DNA of 64,000 nucleotides from Takakia lepidozioides (GCA_030704615.1 CM060734.1:48622042-48686041); one strand, 5' to 3'; shown: positions 1 through 12,078, counted from the first letter of the stretch. Notes: a model not told the origin generated them from the letters alone. Translations and numbers: made by a program.

Positions 1-185
1 ATCGCCAAAAGGCCAACGGCCAGCTTCACAGCTTGCACAAACAAGACGCGAAATCATATCTTGATAGTAACATGTAGAGCTTTATAGAGTAATTAATAAC
101 GTCATAGTACACAAATCGTGATCCCAACGACCAGACGTGTTACGTACAGGAAGGAGGTTTTTGCATAGAAACTTATCAATTGGAA

Positions 186-1845
186 TTACAAGGTGTTACA
201 TTGCACATCAGCGATTCCGATCAGGTGGTTTGCAACATCATAAACGAACTGGTGATCTTGCTGCAGGATGTTACCGATGATGTTGATGCCCTGGCTGCTC
301 GCCATGGCCAAGCAGCTGATTGTGTTGGCGTCGTCCACAAATAGAAATGTGTTTTTAGCAGTGTAATCAAGGCCAACGAAGTGCAGAACCAAAGTTGGGA
401 AGGTAGGATTGGACACTTGAGAAACATCACAGCATAAGTCCAGTTGGTAGGAAGATCCATCAATAGTCGGGTAGGTGATTGCACCTTAGAAGGCCTGTAG
501 CCATAACAACAGTGATACATATTTGTCAGCTTATTAAGATGATAAGACTTGGATGTGATTATCGAATACCATGAGAAACACTTGAGAAACAAGACACCAC
601 AAGGTATCGTTTAATGACTAGTTAGGAAGGCTAAAGCATTGTCCACATTTCAAGCTGAGCTGAGATTGTAATATCTTAGAAAGTGTTTGACAAGACTAAC
701 CTGCTTCACGACGTCATAAATGGTTTGGATCCAGTAGGTGAGTGTGGTTCCAGAATCAAGAATAACGCCTCCTCCATAATCGTCAAAGTTTATCTCTGGG
801 ATACTCAAGTCTTGCCCTCCTACACTAATGCCGTTCACCGCCATGTAGTAAAATGTTGGATTGTTAAAATTGGGCATCAGAGGGGTGTATTGGATGCCTG
901 ATGAAGCTGTCACCTCGGGTATATGAGACGGTCACCCTGGGCAACACTGGAATCCCCAACGTTGCCTTCGGGTGTGGGCATAACAACTAGGGGACTTTTT
1001 CAAGCGTTGGAGGACTTGTGGGTCTAGGTCAAGGCCATATTTCTCTCCCCTCCCAGCTGAGCTCAAGCATAACCAACATTTTCTCTTACTATTTGGTTAG
1101 CTTGACCAGCGCCACAACGACAACCAGTCATATATTCTTCGGAGATGTGATGCAAAGACCCCAGCCGTGGTGGATTGGTCTCCATATTGATACGTGTACT
1201 GGCAGGAGGATCCACATTCTGGAGATGGAAGGTCCTTGAGACAATCACATGGCATTTCCAAATGTTAATTAATATAGGGCTGAGAAAAAAAGTCTAGAGT
1301 TTAAATGTTTCACGAATTTGGCTTGGAAATCGCATTTGGTTTATTAACTACCATCCCCACCTATCTGTGGAGCCCGCATTGCATATTGGCGTTCGAACAA
1401 CAAGTGACAACCAAGCAAGTTAACAAGTTGGAATTCAAGACTTTTTTCTTGGAACGCCAAATACAACACTAAGCTATACCTGGCCTAGACTGTCGCTGCA
1501 ATCCACTTCTTTGTATGTTGTTGAGTTCTTAGGCTCAAACTTTGCGCCAGTTGTTTGGTAGCACGATGTGCAAGGCATACACTGAACCCACACCAGATCA
1601 CTTCCAGTATCTACAATTGCAGAAAACTTTTGTGGAGGGGTACCGATTGAGATCTCCATCACATACTCTCCGCTACCTGATACTGGACTTTGTAGACCTG
1701 TTGATGTTGCGTGCAATGTTGTTCCTGCGCTCGAAACTTCTCTTCACAGCGTCAGCAATCCTTTCTGAAAATGATTTGGGTGTTGACGGGCTAAGTGGTG
1801 ACGATGGATAATCTCGGTGGATTAGCTCACCTCAAATGACCTGAA
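186..1845 (-). pseudogene. nepenthesin-like aspartic protease (family A1) pseudogene, three exons, middle exon part inverted
   Basis: Reads on the minus strand. Exon 1 (about 1845-1480) has propeptide remnants (ELIHRDYPSSPLSP, ERIADAVKRS) in shifted frames, then SGSGEYVMEISIGTPPQ and the first catalytic motif DTGSDLVWVQC. It ends at a CAG|GTATAG donor; intron 1235-1479. Exon 2 (1234-701) has CQYTYQYGDQSTTAGVFAS, then a block reading on the other strand (see 911-1150), then YTPLMPNFNNPTFYY and the second catalytic motif LDSGTTLTYW, ending at CAG|GTTAGT. Intron 495-700 ends CTACAG. Exon 3 (494-186) has NPTFPTLVLHF, NTFLFVDD, IIGNILQQDHQFVYDVAN and a TAA stop. Order and motifs match plant extracellular or vacuolar pepsin-like proteases. 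Frameshifts in the propeptide, a TAA early in exon 3 and the inversion make it non-functional. Positions 1-185 hold only apparent 3' flank. Confidence 0.85.
911..1150 (+). other. inverted internal block of the aspartic protease exon 2
   Basis: On the plus strand this reads ETVTLGNTGIPNVAFGCGHN, a TAG stop, then GGLVGLGQGHISLPSQLSS, SITNIFSYYLVSLTSA and IFFGDV. This is exactly the family segment missing between GVFAS (minus strand, ending ~1151) and TASSGIQYTP (minus strand, starting ~912). Flipping the block restores co-linearity. GTGA occurs at both edges and may be microhomology. Confidence 0.85.
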
Positions 1846-2530
1846 AAATTAACAGACACGTGTTCGAAGGCTAGAGGAAGAGTTGAAAAATTAAACTGAT
1901 CTGACCTTGACATGTCATGGGCATGTCATCCAGCAAGGTTCTTAGGAAATTGGATCCACTAGACATCAATTTGACCAAGAGTTTTTAGCTACATCGTTCA
2001 CTACAAGAATTTATCTTGATAAAGCTTCGAACATGTGACCGTTCACAAGGGAGATAATTACATAAAGCATACCAACAACAAAGTCGACAGCACCACTGTA
2101 AGTGATTGAGTAGGGAAAAAGAAAAGCCACTCAAACCGCCAAGCTGCAGTGACTACGATGTGAAATGAGGATGTGAAATGAGAATCCGAGGCCCAATTTA
2201 TGCGATCTGATCGCAGACTCATCACAAATCAGTTCCCAAATTCTGCCCCACAGCTACGGCACCATCACGCCGTCCAATATCGCGACAAGTTCGCTTTGTG
2301 GCCTACCACCCGCTTATCCTGTTACCAGTTTACCTTCCAATAAACCTGCTAGTTACCATGATAATAAAGAGATTTTTCTAGTATTTTTAATTTTCTTTAC
2401 CTTCTTTCGGAAGATAATAGGAATAATCTAAGAACTTAATGCACACGTAACGCCCTTTGGCTTTTCATCCTTTGTATTTTGACAACACCTCCCTTGAGGG
2501 AATGCCCTGCCAGGATCTCAAGAACACCTT
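1846..2530. other. no gene seen
   Basis: I see no coding pattern, RNA gene or mobile-element end. It is moderately AT-rich sequence upstream of the protease pseudogene and may hold its former promoter, but nothing specific supports that. Confidence 0.4.
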
Positions 2531-2538
2531 TTGTTTCA

Positions 2539-2611
2539 CGGAACGGAAGGTCTCACTACCTTCCGTTTCTTAGAACGGAAGGTCTATCTTCCGAATCATG
2601 GAACGGAAGGT
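2539..2611. repeat. cluster of GGAACGGAAGGT-type direct and inverted repeats
   Basis: GAACGGAAGG occurs at 2541, 2573 and 2601. Inverted forms (ACCTTCCGTT near 2557 and ATCTTCCG near 2586) lie between them, so the stretch could fold into alternative hairpins. No function is evident. Positions 2612-2938 hold nothing I recognise. Confidence 0.5.
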
Positions 2612-2938
2612 TTTAATATTGAGTTCATCATAAAATCAACTTCAAATTCAGTATTTTGTGAGTTCTGGCACAAACCAATTAAAGGGCCAGTCCTTTCCAT
2701 TATAGTACTGGATCTTTACAAAAGGTAAAGTAAAGTAAAGTCTATTCAATCCCTCCGCAACTTGCAAGAGAAATTAAGGAACCATTTGGAATCAGAAATT
2801 GTCACTAAATTGCAAAACAAAGGTCCAACCTAGCCTAAGAGGCCATTTTACGTTGATCGATAGTCTGCTGCAAGCAAGGGCATATGTACTAAATTTTGTC
2901 CACATAGTCCAAATCAAATCAACTAAGCTCTAGTAGTC

Positions 2939-4167
2939 CTACTTAGTAAGATCTTTCAATAGCTGTGCAGCGGTAGATGGATCCGTTATATTCAGTGTAA
3001 TATTGCAGTTTGTAAGATTCTGGAAGTGGTGCCCGACGTTTGAGCTGTTGTTGGTGACCGAGGATGTAGTACCCAATTCCATTTTCAGTTTCTCACATCT
3101 GTCACGGTACTTGAAAAATGCATCATCTACCTCTTTCAATAAAGCAGGATCAGACCAGAATTCATCGTCACCTCATTCTTGAGCTTCATTTCATTTTGTG
3201 CCTTGACTACCATTGGTGGTACAGAAACATCTTGCGATACTCCAGATCCGTAATTGTTGTTGGTAGTCTTACCATGATCTGAGCAGCAACTACATGATGG
3301 TTGATATCGTCAGTTGATGCAGAAAATGTTTCTTCAACCGGATATGTTGGACCCACACCTTGACAAGCTTCCACAAAAGTAGATGGTGTCGATGGTGCAT
3401 GAACCTGAATCTCCAATATATTTGTACTGGTGGTGAATATTGGTTCGTCTGCAAAATAATCGTCGCTCTCCACTGATGTTGCGAGGCTGATGTTAGAGGA
3501 ATTTCCATGTTGGTGCTCATCAATTCTACCATCTGGAGCCATTCCCTGTATAGAGAACACACGTTATAAATGGATAATAATCGTCTAATCTAAGAAACAT
3601 TATGATGTTTTATGCATGACCAATGACATTAGATATTCCATGTTAGCTTACTTTAATTTTTTGGTATTGAACAGTTTCGTCCTCCATAGCTTCTTCGTAT
3701 TTCAACGGTCGGCCATTCCTCAGTTCCCCACATATTATTCATTGCAATGCTCGATCTCGAACTCCTCACATGTCTCTATCATATCTCAGGTAGGAGCGCA
3801 AGTCACGATGTCTTGTAACAGCCATGGCGTGCTATGCAGAAGCGCCACTAGAATTCAATTCTGTAATGTACCATAAGATCCACACATCAGTTTAGGATCC
3901 AAAATATTGTAGGCACAATTACATTAGAAAAATTGCATCCACATACAAAAGAACCCATACTAACTCTGACCATTTATAAATGTACAAACAATTCTTAGCG
4001 TGGAAATATATTTTTACTGTTGAATTGACAACAATTCATGTTACCTCGTCACACCAACATTTCTCCCAATCTTATTAGTAAATGTGCCTTCTAGACCAGT
4101 AGAGGTGCACATCTCCTTAGTCCATGCACTTAAGTAGTTTTTTCCAATATGAGACTTGCTGAACCAC
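2939..4167 (-). pseudogene. tyrosine-recombinase-like gene remnant (Crypton / DUF3504 style)
   Basis: Three exon-like stretches read on the minus strand. About 4167-4045 gives FSKSHIGKNYLSAWTKEMC then GLEGTFTNKIGRNVGVTR, ending at a GTAACA donor. About 3865-3652 gives LNSSGASA, a TAG, HAMAVTRHRDLRSYLRYDRD and GELRNGRPLKYEEAMEDE, ending at GTAAGC. From 3551 (acceptor TATACAG) the tail GMAPDGRIDEHQHGNSSN continues, and near 3160 EFWSDPALLKEVDDAFFKYR precedes a stop at 2939. The TN..GR...TRL then HR....SY.RYDR pattern resembles the Arg-His-Arg-Tyr core of tyrosine recombinases of the ZMYM/Crypton (DUF3504) type. That is recall of a motif, not a search. In-frame TAG and two TGA codons look like C-to-T decay. 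The tail after 3551 is unfamiliar and may belong to another protein. Confidence 0.5.
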
Positions 4168-4349
4168 TACAAAATCCACCAGTAAGATTACTTAATGCAA
4201 ATGCTAATAACCGTCAATGCTGTGAAGATAGAGCACATGTAAATAGATCCCTGGAAAAATAGAAGCTGAAACTTGTGAGAGAAAAAAGAAGCCCTACCAC
4301 TTCATTGCCTTCCCATTTCGGCAAGGGCATCAAGAAGAAAGGGTGTGGT

Positions 4350-4905
4350 CCAGGTTATGTTCAACTTGGCCGATGAAGACAAATAACCTTGTAACATTCC
4401 ACCAGGTCTTGCACATAACAGGTCACCACATGGCGATGTTTTTCGGGAGCACAATGGCCTATATCGAGCTTCCAGTTTTTGTCATTGTGTCTGGCCCAAT
4501 TATTGCACATATTATCTTTGATTCTTGTTTGCTTGATGCGCAAAAACGCAAAGTAATGGGGGTGTTTGAGGCAGCCATAACTGCAGTTGACAACTCTTCA
4601 CAAGGTGAAGAGAGATTAGGGAGGCAGTACCAGTCCAAGAGACAGAAGAGGGACGCAACTGTAGTGGCGGATCCACTGGCCACAAGGAATCCTTACGATG
4701 ATGTTTCCATATGATGAGATGCAGCAGCACGATGGGCTGTTATTGTTGGAAGCCTGAAGGGAGGAAGAGGTCACTTCAGTACCACGATCAGCACAGCAAG
4801 TTAATCAAGTTGCCCCAGTGGTAACTCAAACCGGACATGCTATTACACCCGAGTCGCTTACTGTGGAGAGAGATGGATTGGACATCCCCATGACGAGCCC
4901 TGAAC
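4350..4905 (+). pseudogene. divergent fragment of family A ORF3
   Basis: The plus-strand translation from ~4475 (IVSGPIIAHIIFDSCLLDAQ, then RKVMGVFEAAITAVDNSSQG, QSKRQKRDATVVADPLA) aligns along its length with ORF3 of A1 (54.6-54.3 kb) and A3 (16.6-16.4 kb). The match continues weakly to GLDIPMT near 4880. Divergence exceeds that among A1-A4, so this is an older or different subfamily. Sequence before ~4350 and after ~4905 does not align. Both ends are lost and no LTR is attached. Confidence 0.7.
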
Positions 4906-6069
4906 GCGCGCGGTCAGGGTGACGGCATATTAGTCTAGGGGGGTCGTGACAAGTTGCGGTGTAGGTTGGGCTCACTGAACCGCCTACCTGACTGCGGTTA
5001 GTGCAGGGGGTCCGTGGTCGTACATGGTGGCTATGATCACTTCTAAGTCCTACCGGCAAAAAGAAATCACGTACTCCTCTTCACAGGGCGAGTTTGCGTT
5101 TCTAAGTCCTACGGTATCCTACAATCTACTCAGTAACTGCCTTCCAAGTCTTTGTGTTTTATTGTCCAATTCCTACCGCCTAGGCCCCCGAGGCGCCTAT
5201 AGCCGGGACATGTTTTAATCCCTTCACAAAGCACCTACCGAGCCTAGGAAGAAGAGGGAAAATTTTCCTCTCCCAATGCCCCTCCTTCACCGAGTGCTTA
5301 AGTTCAAGTCATCTCTGATGGAAGGGCCAACGCTTCCTACCCCAGTGCCTAAAATACTTTGTTTTAGCAAAGGAATGGCCAAAATACTTATCATAATCCA
5401 ATAGGTTCACCAAGTTCAATAAGGTGGTTCTAAGCCCATCAACTCAATAAGTTCAATCAGTTTAATCAATGTCATTCAGGCTATAACGTGCACCACGTGC
5501 ATCTATCCTATTTAAGCAATTTCGCAAATCAGAAATGCTGGAAAATAAAAGAAATTAAGAAAATCAGAAAAAATACCTTCCTTATGGGAAATCATGTGGG
5601 GAATCCAAAGATACCCTTGACGCCTAAAGATGCCATTGGGAACCCTGTGGGAACCCAATGAGAACCGAAGAACACCCGAGAACCGTTCCCTGCCGCGGGG
5701 AACTGCCACGGCCCTATCGGATGAATGAATCTCGCTTAGAGCTCATCCCTGCCACTACATTTGTTAGTCTAGAACATGCATGCATAAATAATAAAATAAC
5801 CACTGGTGGGTCCAAACCAGATTTCACCCCTTTACATTATTTTAAGGCGCTGGTGCGTTTTCCCTCCGTGGAAAAAGTCATCCTCTAACTTGGGCTCTGA
5901 CACAAAGGCGCACTGTAGCTGAGTTTTTAGGACAGAGTACTTTCTCTCATCCCTTGTCTCTCGAGGTCTCCGCCTCTAGCTCACTGCTCACAGGCCCGCT
6001 TGGCTCTCTCTTGGAGTCATAAGAACGCTCCCCTCCAAGGCTACGTCCTCCCAAAATCCTATATTTTAT
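4906..6069. other. unassigned repeat-like sequence between two retroelement fragments
   Basis: No convincing coding region. It starts where the ORF3 fragment stops matching and ends exactly where A4 pol starts (about 6070). TTCTAAGTCCTAC occurs twice (about 5040 and 5099). Its position suggests a solo LTR or another insertion, but neither terminal repeats nor a target duplication can be shown. Confidence 0.3.
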
Positions 6070-9000
6070 CTACCAAGCCTGTTGACATTCAGCTGTCCAT
6101 GCAAACACTGCATCTTTCTTCAGAAGCTTGCTCAATGGTGCTGCTATCTGTGCATACCTTTTGACAAATCTTCTGTAATAACTAGTTTGTCCAAGGAATC
6201 TCCTTAGACTCTTAACATTTACTGGTGGTGGAGAGGCTTTAATGGCCTCTGCCTTCCTGGGATCCACAAGAAGTCCCCTCTTACACACAATGTGTCCCAA
6301 AAGCACCCCTGAGTTCACACAGAAAGTACACTTCTCTGGATTCAGGCCCAGACCTCTCATCCTGCATCTGGCCAAACATAACTCCAATTTATGCAAGTGC
6401 TCATTCTTAGAGCTGTACACACTGAAATCATCCAAGAACACTTGCATGAAATCATCCAGATACTCATGAAAAGATTCACTTATCACTCTCTGAAAGGTTG
6501 CTGGTGCATTACAAAGTCCAAAAAGCATGACTTTGTATGCATAAGCACCCCAGTCTGTGATGAAAGCTGTCTTTCCCTGGTCTTCTTCTGCCACTTGCAC
6601 TTGATTATAACCACTGAAGCCATCCATGAATGAGTACATCTCATGGCCTGCCACAGTGTCCAGTACCGCTTCCGTGAATGGCAAGGGGAAAGGATCTTTC
6701 TTCGTGCAAGCATTCAACTTCTTATAGTTCACACAAACTCTCAGTTTACCATTCTTCTTGGGAACTATCACAATGGGTGACAACCAAGTTGTATACTCTA
6801 TCGGGTATATAAACTTAGCCTCAGCCAACTTCTTGATCTCTTCTCCAACCTTCTGTGCATAGTTGGGATTCATTCTGTACCTTGCCTGTTTGATTGGTAC
6901 TAACCCTGGTCCAGTTCAATCTTATGCTGACAGATCTCGGGTGGTATCCCTTTTAGATCCTCGTAGCTCCAAACAAATACATCTCTGTATTTGATGAACA
7001 AACTCTTAGCTTCCTCAAAGAATTCTGGCTCCAAATCAGCCCCTACCTTCACCATCCTCGGTTCCTCTTCAGTTCCCACATTCACTTCTCTCACCTGTTC
7101 ATCAGCTGTGATTGTCCAACCAGTCACCATTTCATCCTGTAAACTCACAGTGGTTGGTTCCTCTAGGATTTCCATTTCTCCTTCTATTTCTTCATAGAAA
7201 TGTGGTGGGTAACTGCTTGTTTCACCTTCAATTGGTGTTGTTGTCACTACACCACAGCAGATACCTTTTAAACAACTTAGGCCTTCCAGCTGCATCTCTG
7301 CAACCTGCTCCCACTCTGGGTGTGCAGCGAACAGGGTAGCTTCCTGCTCTTCATCAAGTCCTCCCCTCCAGTCATACTCCCTGACTCCTCGAGGTCTTCT
7401 CGTAGCAGGTAATCTACTAGATTTCTTAGTGGTAATTTGTATCTTGTGCATCCCATCATGCACAGTTAGTAACTGGGAATTCCAGTCATGGAATACCCTG
7501 GCCTGTTTCAGCCACGGACGTCCCAACAATAAGGAGTAAGCTTCCATGACTTCATCCATTTTCAACACAGTTACTGTGATCATAAAGATCATCTTTTGAA
7601 TCTGTATCTTAACTCCTCCTATCAATCCCAATGGCTGTACACTTCTTTGATCTGCCATTGTTACTGTGAATGGGGCTGGTTTCATGTTACTTAGACCAAG
7701 CTTCTGCCTTAATTGGTCTGTCATGATATTCACTCCAGAGCCTCCATCTATCAGTACATCAGTTAGTTCTGTGCTTCCAATTCTCAATTGGATTACTGGC
7801 ATAGAATCATCAAAGTCCATGACTGTTTCTTGCCCTTCCGGCTTCACATTATAACTAGTCACCTTGCTGTTCAGGTCTGTGTTCCCTGTCACATGGGCAA
7901 TTGATTGATTGCTTGATACAGCCTGTGTCTACAATAAGGTGCCACAGCCAATAGCTGTCCAATGGTAATCTCCGCTTTGGACTGGCATATTACTTCAGCC
8001 AAAGTCCCTTCATTACTCTGCATTTCTGCAGCTTCTTTCTTCCTTTCATCCTCACTCACTTCTCTTCTCTTTCAGAATCAGAGGAATCTGCCATAGGAAT
8101 ATCAGTACTCTTCTGCATTTCCCTTATGGTATCTGCCACTTCCTTGTGCAGTTCCTTCTCATCTCTCCAAGCCTCATCATCTTCAGGCACATCACTGCCA
8201 TCTCCATTATCATCATCTTCCTCATCTACTGGAGGTATTAGTTTGGCTTTGCTTCTCGTTACTATCATTGTACTTACTTCTGGTACAACACATGGCCTAA
8301 CCATGTGAGCTGCCACCACTGGCCCTTCATTCACAGGAGCTCTCATCTCATTCTGGTGTCTAATCCAGAATGGATAGGCTGCATTGCGATGTCCTGCCTG
8401 ATTACAATAGTACACAGTTCTCACCATTGGGTCCTCGCCCTGGTCTGCTCTAGGATTATTTCTGTAATCCTGATTCCCTGGCTGGTAATTCCCCCTTGGA
8501 TTACCCTGATAGTTGCCCCTAGAATTTCCTTGGTAATTCCCTCTTGGATTACCTCTCCCTTCCATACCATTGTTATAACCACCAGGCCTACCATAGTGGT
8601 CATGATCACTGTTTCTTCTTGGCTGGGACTGCACTTGATGCACCCTTACTTGCCTAGGTTCTCTTGCAGTTGTCCTTCTGTTCTCAGTAGAATGGTTATC
8701 CATCTTATAGATAGTACAATGTTTCTCCTTCATGTGGCATTCAGTGGTGGTATGGCCTTCATTCTGGCACTTTGCACACACAAACACCCTTCCTCCAATG
8801 TGTTGCAGCCTCTGTGCCCATACTTCTTCAAGATTCTTCTAATCTTTTTTCATAGTTATCCTCTTCAACTTTTCTTCCTCTTACTCTTCCTTTTCAAATC
8901 TTGCTCTTCTTCCTCATCTGACTCATCCTTAGAGTCCTCATCATCCCTTTTCTCTCTCCTGAGCATTCCCAATTGCTCAATTCTGTTCGCTGTCTCAAAT

Positions 9001-10293
9001 GCCTCCTCCACTGTATTATGGGGTAACATATCCACTTTCTTTTGCAACTCTAGTCTTAGTCCATCAAACCAAGTCTTTGTAAACCTGGTGCTGGTACAGC
9101 AGCCAGCTTTTCATCATCAATTCCATCTTTTCCATATACTCCTCAACAGTTTCATGCTTTTTTGCTTGACTGTTATAAACTTCCATACACTTCATTCTCA
9201 GTTTTTCTTGCCCTGAACCTATTTTGGAATGTTGTATTCAAGCCATTCCAGGTTAGAAAATGATTATCAGGGAATCTTGCATACCATTCACTTGCTTTCT
9301 TTATAAGTGAACAAGGAAACAATCTCATCTTGGCATCATCACTATTCTCATTGTTCACAATACACATGTGCTCAAATTGGCTAATGTGTACATAAGGACC
9401 CCTTTTCTGAATATATTGGAAAAGGGGTTTTGCCCGTGTGGTTGTAACGCCATTTGTGGCCCTACCTTCTGTCCACTGACAGATGCTGCCCCCTTGTTGG
9501 TGCTGGTCCTTGAGGACCTGTTGTAGTTGTGGTGGAATTCCACCAAGTGGTGGCCCCTAAGCACTCCCTGCTACTGGCCCCACTATATTCACAGTATTCC
9601 CAGCTCCAGTTGCACTACTTCCCACACTCCCTGTCCCCCAAGAGCCAGATCCAGGCTGCCCGCCTGATCCCCCTGAGCCGACACCTTTTTGTGGCCTGTG
9701 ATCCAAGTGCTCCACTTGATCCAGGGGGGTCCAACGGGTTGGGATGTCCTGGTTGTAGTCTCAACCTAGCTGTTGGGTCTACTTCTTCATACTCTTCCTC
9801 TCCAATTTCTTCTCTCTGTTTTCATCTTCCAAGTTCTGCCCTTGGGTTTCTTCTTGTTCTTCACTCATGTAACTCAATTTCAATGGTGTTGGAGAGTCTG
9901 AACACTCTCCGTTGGCTCTGACCACATCTCTCCTCCTTCTGACCTTCTTCCGTTCAGAAACTGGAGTTCCTGCTTTTGGTGTTCCATGCCAAATCTTTAT
10001 CAAAGATTTCTGTCAAATCTTTGATCCAGGGATGTACCTCAGATCTTTCACCTCGTGGTTGATTTCTTCCTGTACCAATTCCTTAATCTTTCTTGCAAAG
10101 AAAAAGAAGGAGAGGACATCCAACTCTAGTTCTTCCGGTATGGGTGATGTACTCTCTGATCTTAATGGTATGAGAGGTCCAGAGATTCCCCTATGTCTAT
10201 TCCTCTCTCCCAAAGATATGGATAATTAGCTTTCAGATAACTTTCTCTTTTTGCTGAATATCTCTGGAGTCTAGCTTCTCTTTCATCACTCAT
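6070..10293 (-). pseudogene. A4 gag-pol, truncated
   Basis: Starts at ATG 10293 (MSDERE homologue). An acidic, Ser/Pro-rich N-terminal region (10.2-9.8 kb) is followed by the Gag capsid-like region (about 9370-9060, DDAKMRLFPCSLIKKASEWY), nucleocapsid knuckles CAKCQNEGHTTTEC (about 8785) separated by RGNYQ repeats, protease motif VLIDGGSGVNIM (about 7740) and RT with MDGFSGYNQVQ and FLDDFSVY (about 6430). It is broken by several frameshifts. The longest clean pieces are 8787-8056 (nucleocapsid), 7892-6900 (protease) and 6873-6070 (RT). Large open frames on the opposite strand (for example 8305-9216) are shadows of this conserved sequence. Confidence 0.88.
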
Positions 10294-10329
10294 GTCCCAT
10301 GTCTTTCATTTCTTTAATGTGGGCATAAT

Positions 10330-11005
10330 CAAATTCTCTTCTGTAGTATCTCTCGTATATGCCTGGGCTTCTTTCAAGCTTCAATGCACCTTGGCTATAC
10401 TAGAAGTCTCGTTACCATATAACCATATGGCAAACAAGTCTGGAAGAAGGAAAGTTGTTCTTGGTGTGAGTTGATCCACAGAACATCCTTTGGAATCCAA
10501 TTCTTTACCAGTACAAGCTCCTCATGCATATGAGTATAAAAATTCACCTTCCTTTCCTCCCAACCTTCAAACTCGTACTCGCTTAATGGATAGCAATGCT
10601 ATCACATAAACTAGTGTTGGTAACCAACGTGCTCTTCCTCTACAGGCCACTTGATAAATCATTATCACTCCTTTCTCCAGACCCCACTCCGGGTCAGCAT
10701 CATGCACTCTCTTAAGAATGTTTTCTTTACAACCGTCTGGCAATTCCAAGACCTCTGAAAGAATTGTTTGGACAATCTTTCCTTCTCAGTTTCACAGGGA
10801 ATTTGATTCACATCAAATTAATTCTCCAACCACCATGATCCCACCAGATGCTTGTCACATCTGGCTGTTCATGACCCAGTTCCCCAGTATGGTCGTCAAA
10901 TGTCGAGCGGTTTTTACTCAACCATCCCTTCGCTATCCGAGGTGGAAACTCCAGATAGAAGAGTTGATATCTAAGACTCAGGCTCCCGCTCAGAACATCA
11001 GTCAT
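10330..11005 (-). pseudogene. A4 ORF0 remnant (LTR-initiated leader ORF)
   Basis: Starts with ATG at 11005 inside the LTR, as in the other copies. EFPPRIAKGWLSK then runs across the LTR end, through the PBS region (FDDHTGELG) and on to QPDVTSIWWDHGGWRI, where a frameshift near 10810 breaks it. Later parts (DGCKENILKRVHDADPEWGL, YQVACRGRARWLPTLVYVIA) are recognisable in other frames. Function unknown. Confidence 0.7.
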
Positions 11006-11854
11006 GACCTGCAAGCTAGTGAATCATGTTGTGCTTCCCATTTGTATTCCTTCTTGCCTTCATGTTATCAATTTACCTTACCGTGTATACTGAAGCATCA
11101 GATTGCTTCAGTATCTACTAAATTCCAGTGAATTATGCATTCATTCCACAGCTTCACTCATGTCTCTCTACACAGTGCGATTGTATCGCATAAATATCAG
11201 ATTATGATTTATCAGTTATCAGGCCAATGCCATGGTGACACTAATCTGCCCTACAGTATCACTACAGCTTTGTATGTAACAAGCATCTACTGTCATTCTC
11301 TTGCTTCTCCTGTTCTCATTCTTCCTCTCCGCTGATCTCCTCTCCAGCATGACCCCAAGCGCTCCCCGTGAAGTGTCCCCTCTTTCGTTGCCGCTCTCCT
11401 GATCTGCCCACAAGCTGTTCTAACCACCTAACTAACTAACCGTTATCCCTGAAGTAACACGTTCCCTCATAGTCGTTCCCTGTCAATGATAACTGTTCCC
11501 CATGTACTGTGTCAAGCTGTGTCAAGCTGTGTCAAGCTGTGACTGGCTGTGTAAAGCTGTGTCGGGCTGTGACTGGCTGTGCGAAGCTGTGTCGGCTGTG
11601 ACTGGCTGTGACGGGCTGTGTCGGGCTGTGCGAAGCTATGGCGGCTGTGACTGGATGTGCGAAGCTGTGTTGTGTGTCGGCTGGACTGGACGGTGAGGGC
11701 TGTGTCAAGCGTGTAAACCCCCCCCCCCCCCCCCCCCCCACCTAAAGCATGTTGCTGTCACCCCTAAGGCTCATGTTGGTCTCAGTCTGCGCAAAAATTA
11801 AGGGTACCCCACAGAACTCGTAAAAGCGTCTAAGTCCCAAGCAGTCCTCTAACA
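10901..11854 (-). repeat. 5' LTR of A4
   Basis: Begins TGTTAGAGGACTGC and ends CGCTCGACA, the TG...CA ends found in all family A LTRs. A GGCTGTG array lies at about 11511-11700. Next to it is a run of about 22 C residues (about 11719-11741) where other copies have 5-7. The A/T-rich U5-like part (TGATAAATCATAATCTG) is conserved. Confidence 0.9.
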
Positions 11855-12078
11855 TTAATTACACAAGCAAATCACCGAACACAAACATGAACAAGTGACG
11901 GTGCCTTTGGCCGACATTTGGGATAGTATACACATGGACAACATCTTTTATTTCCCAAAACATACACAACAGCAATACAAATACTCATAGCGACAATGAT
12001 CACACTGATATTACTTCACTACATAAATATAAACATATTCACTAAAATGTGCTGATGCATGCCTAGAGCTTTTTTTGT

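Larger units (their letters stand above)
6070..11854 (-). mobile_element. retrotransposon A4 (Ty3/Gypsy family A), 5' part only
   Basis: Minus-strand order: 5' LTR (11854-10901), primer binding site TGGCG/ACGACC type (10883-10899), ORF0, gag, zinc knuckles, protease and reverse transcriptase. Homology stops abruptly at ~6070 inside the RT-RNase H connection (WTAECQQA). RNase H, integrase, ORF3 and 3' LTR are missing. LTR end CTCGACA and PBS variant GACGACC are shared with A3, against CGCGACA and GGCGACC in A1 and A2, so A3 and A4 form one subfamily. Flank at the LTR start is ATTAA (minus strand); the partner duplication is lost. Confidence 0.9.

Noticed and set aside
8305-9216. Plus-strand 300-codon ORF opposite A4 gag and nucleocapsid, with similar ones at 31517-32149, 59927-60274 and 60565-60942
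   Set aside because: They mirror conserved gag-pol codons on the other strand and have Leu/Ser/Ile-biased composition typical of antisense shadows.
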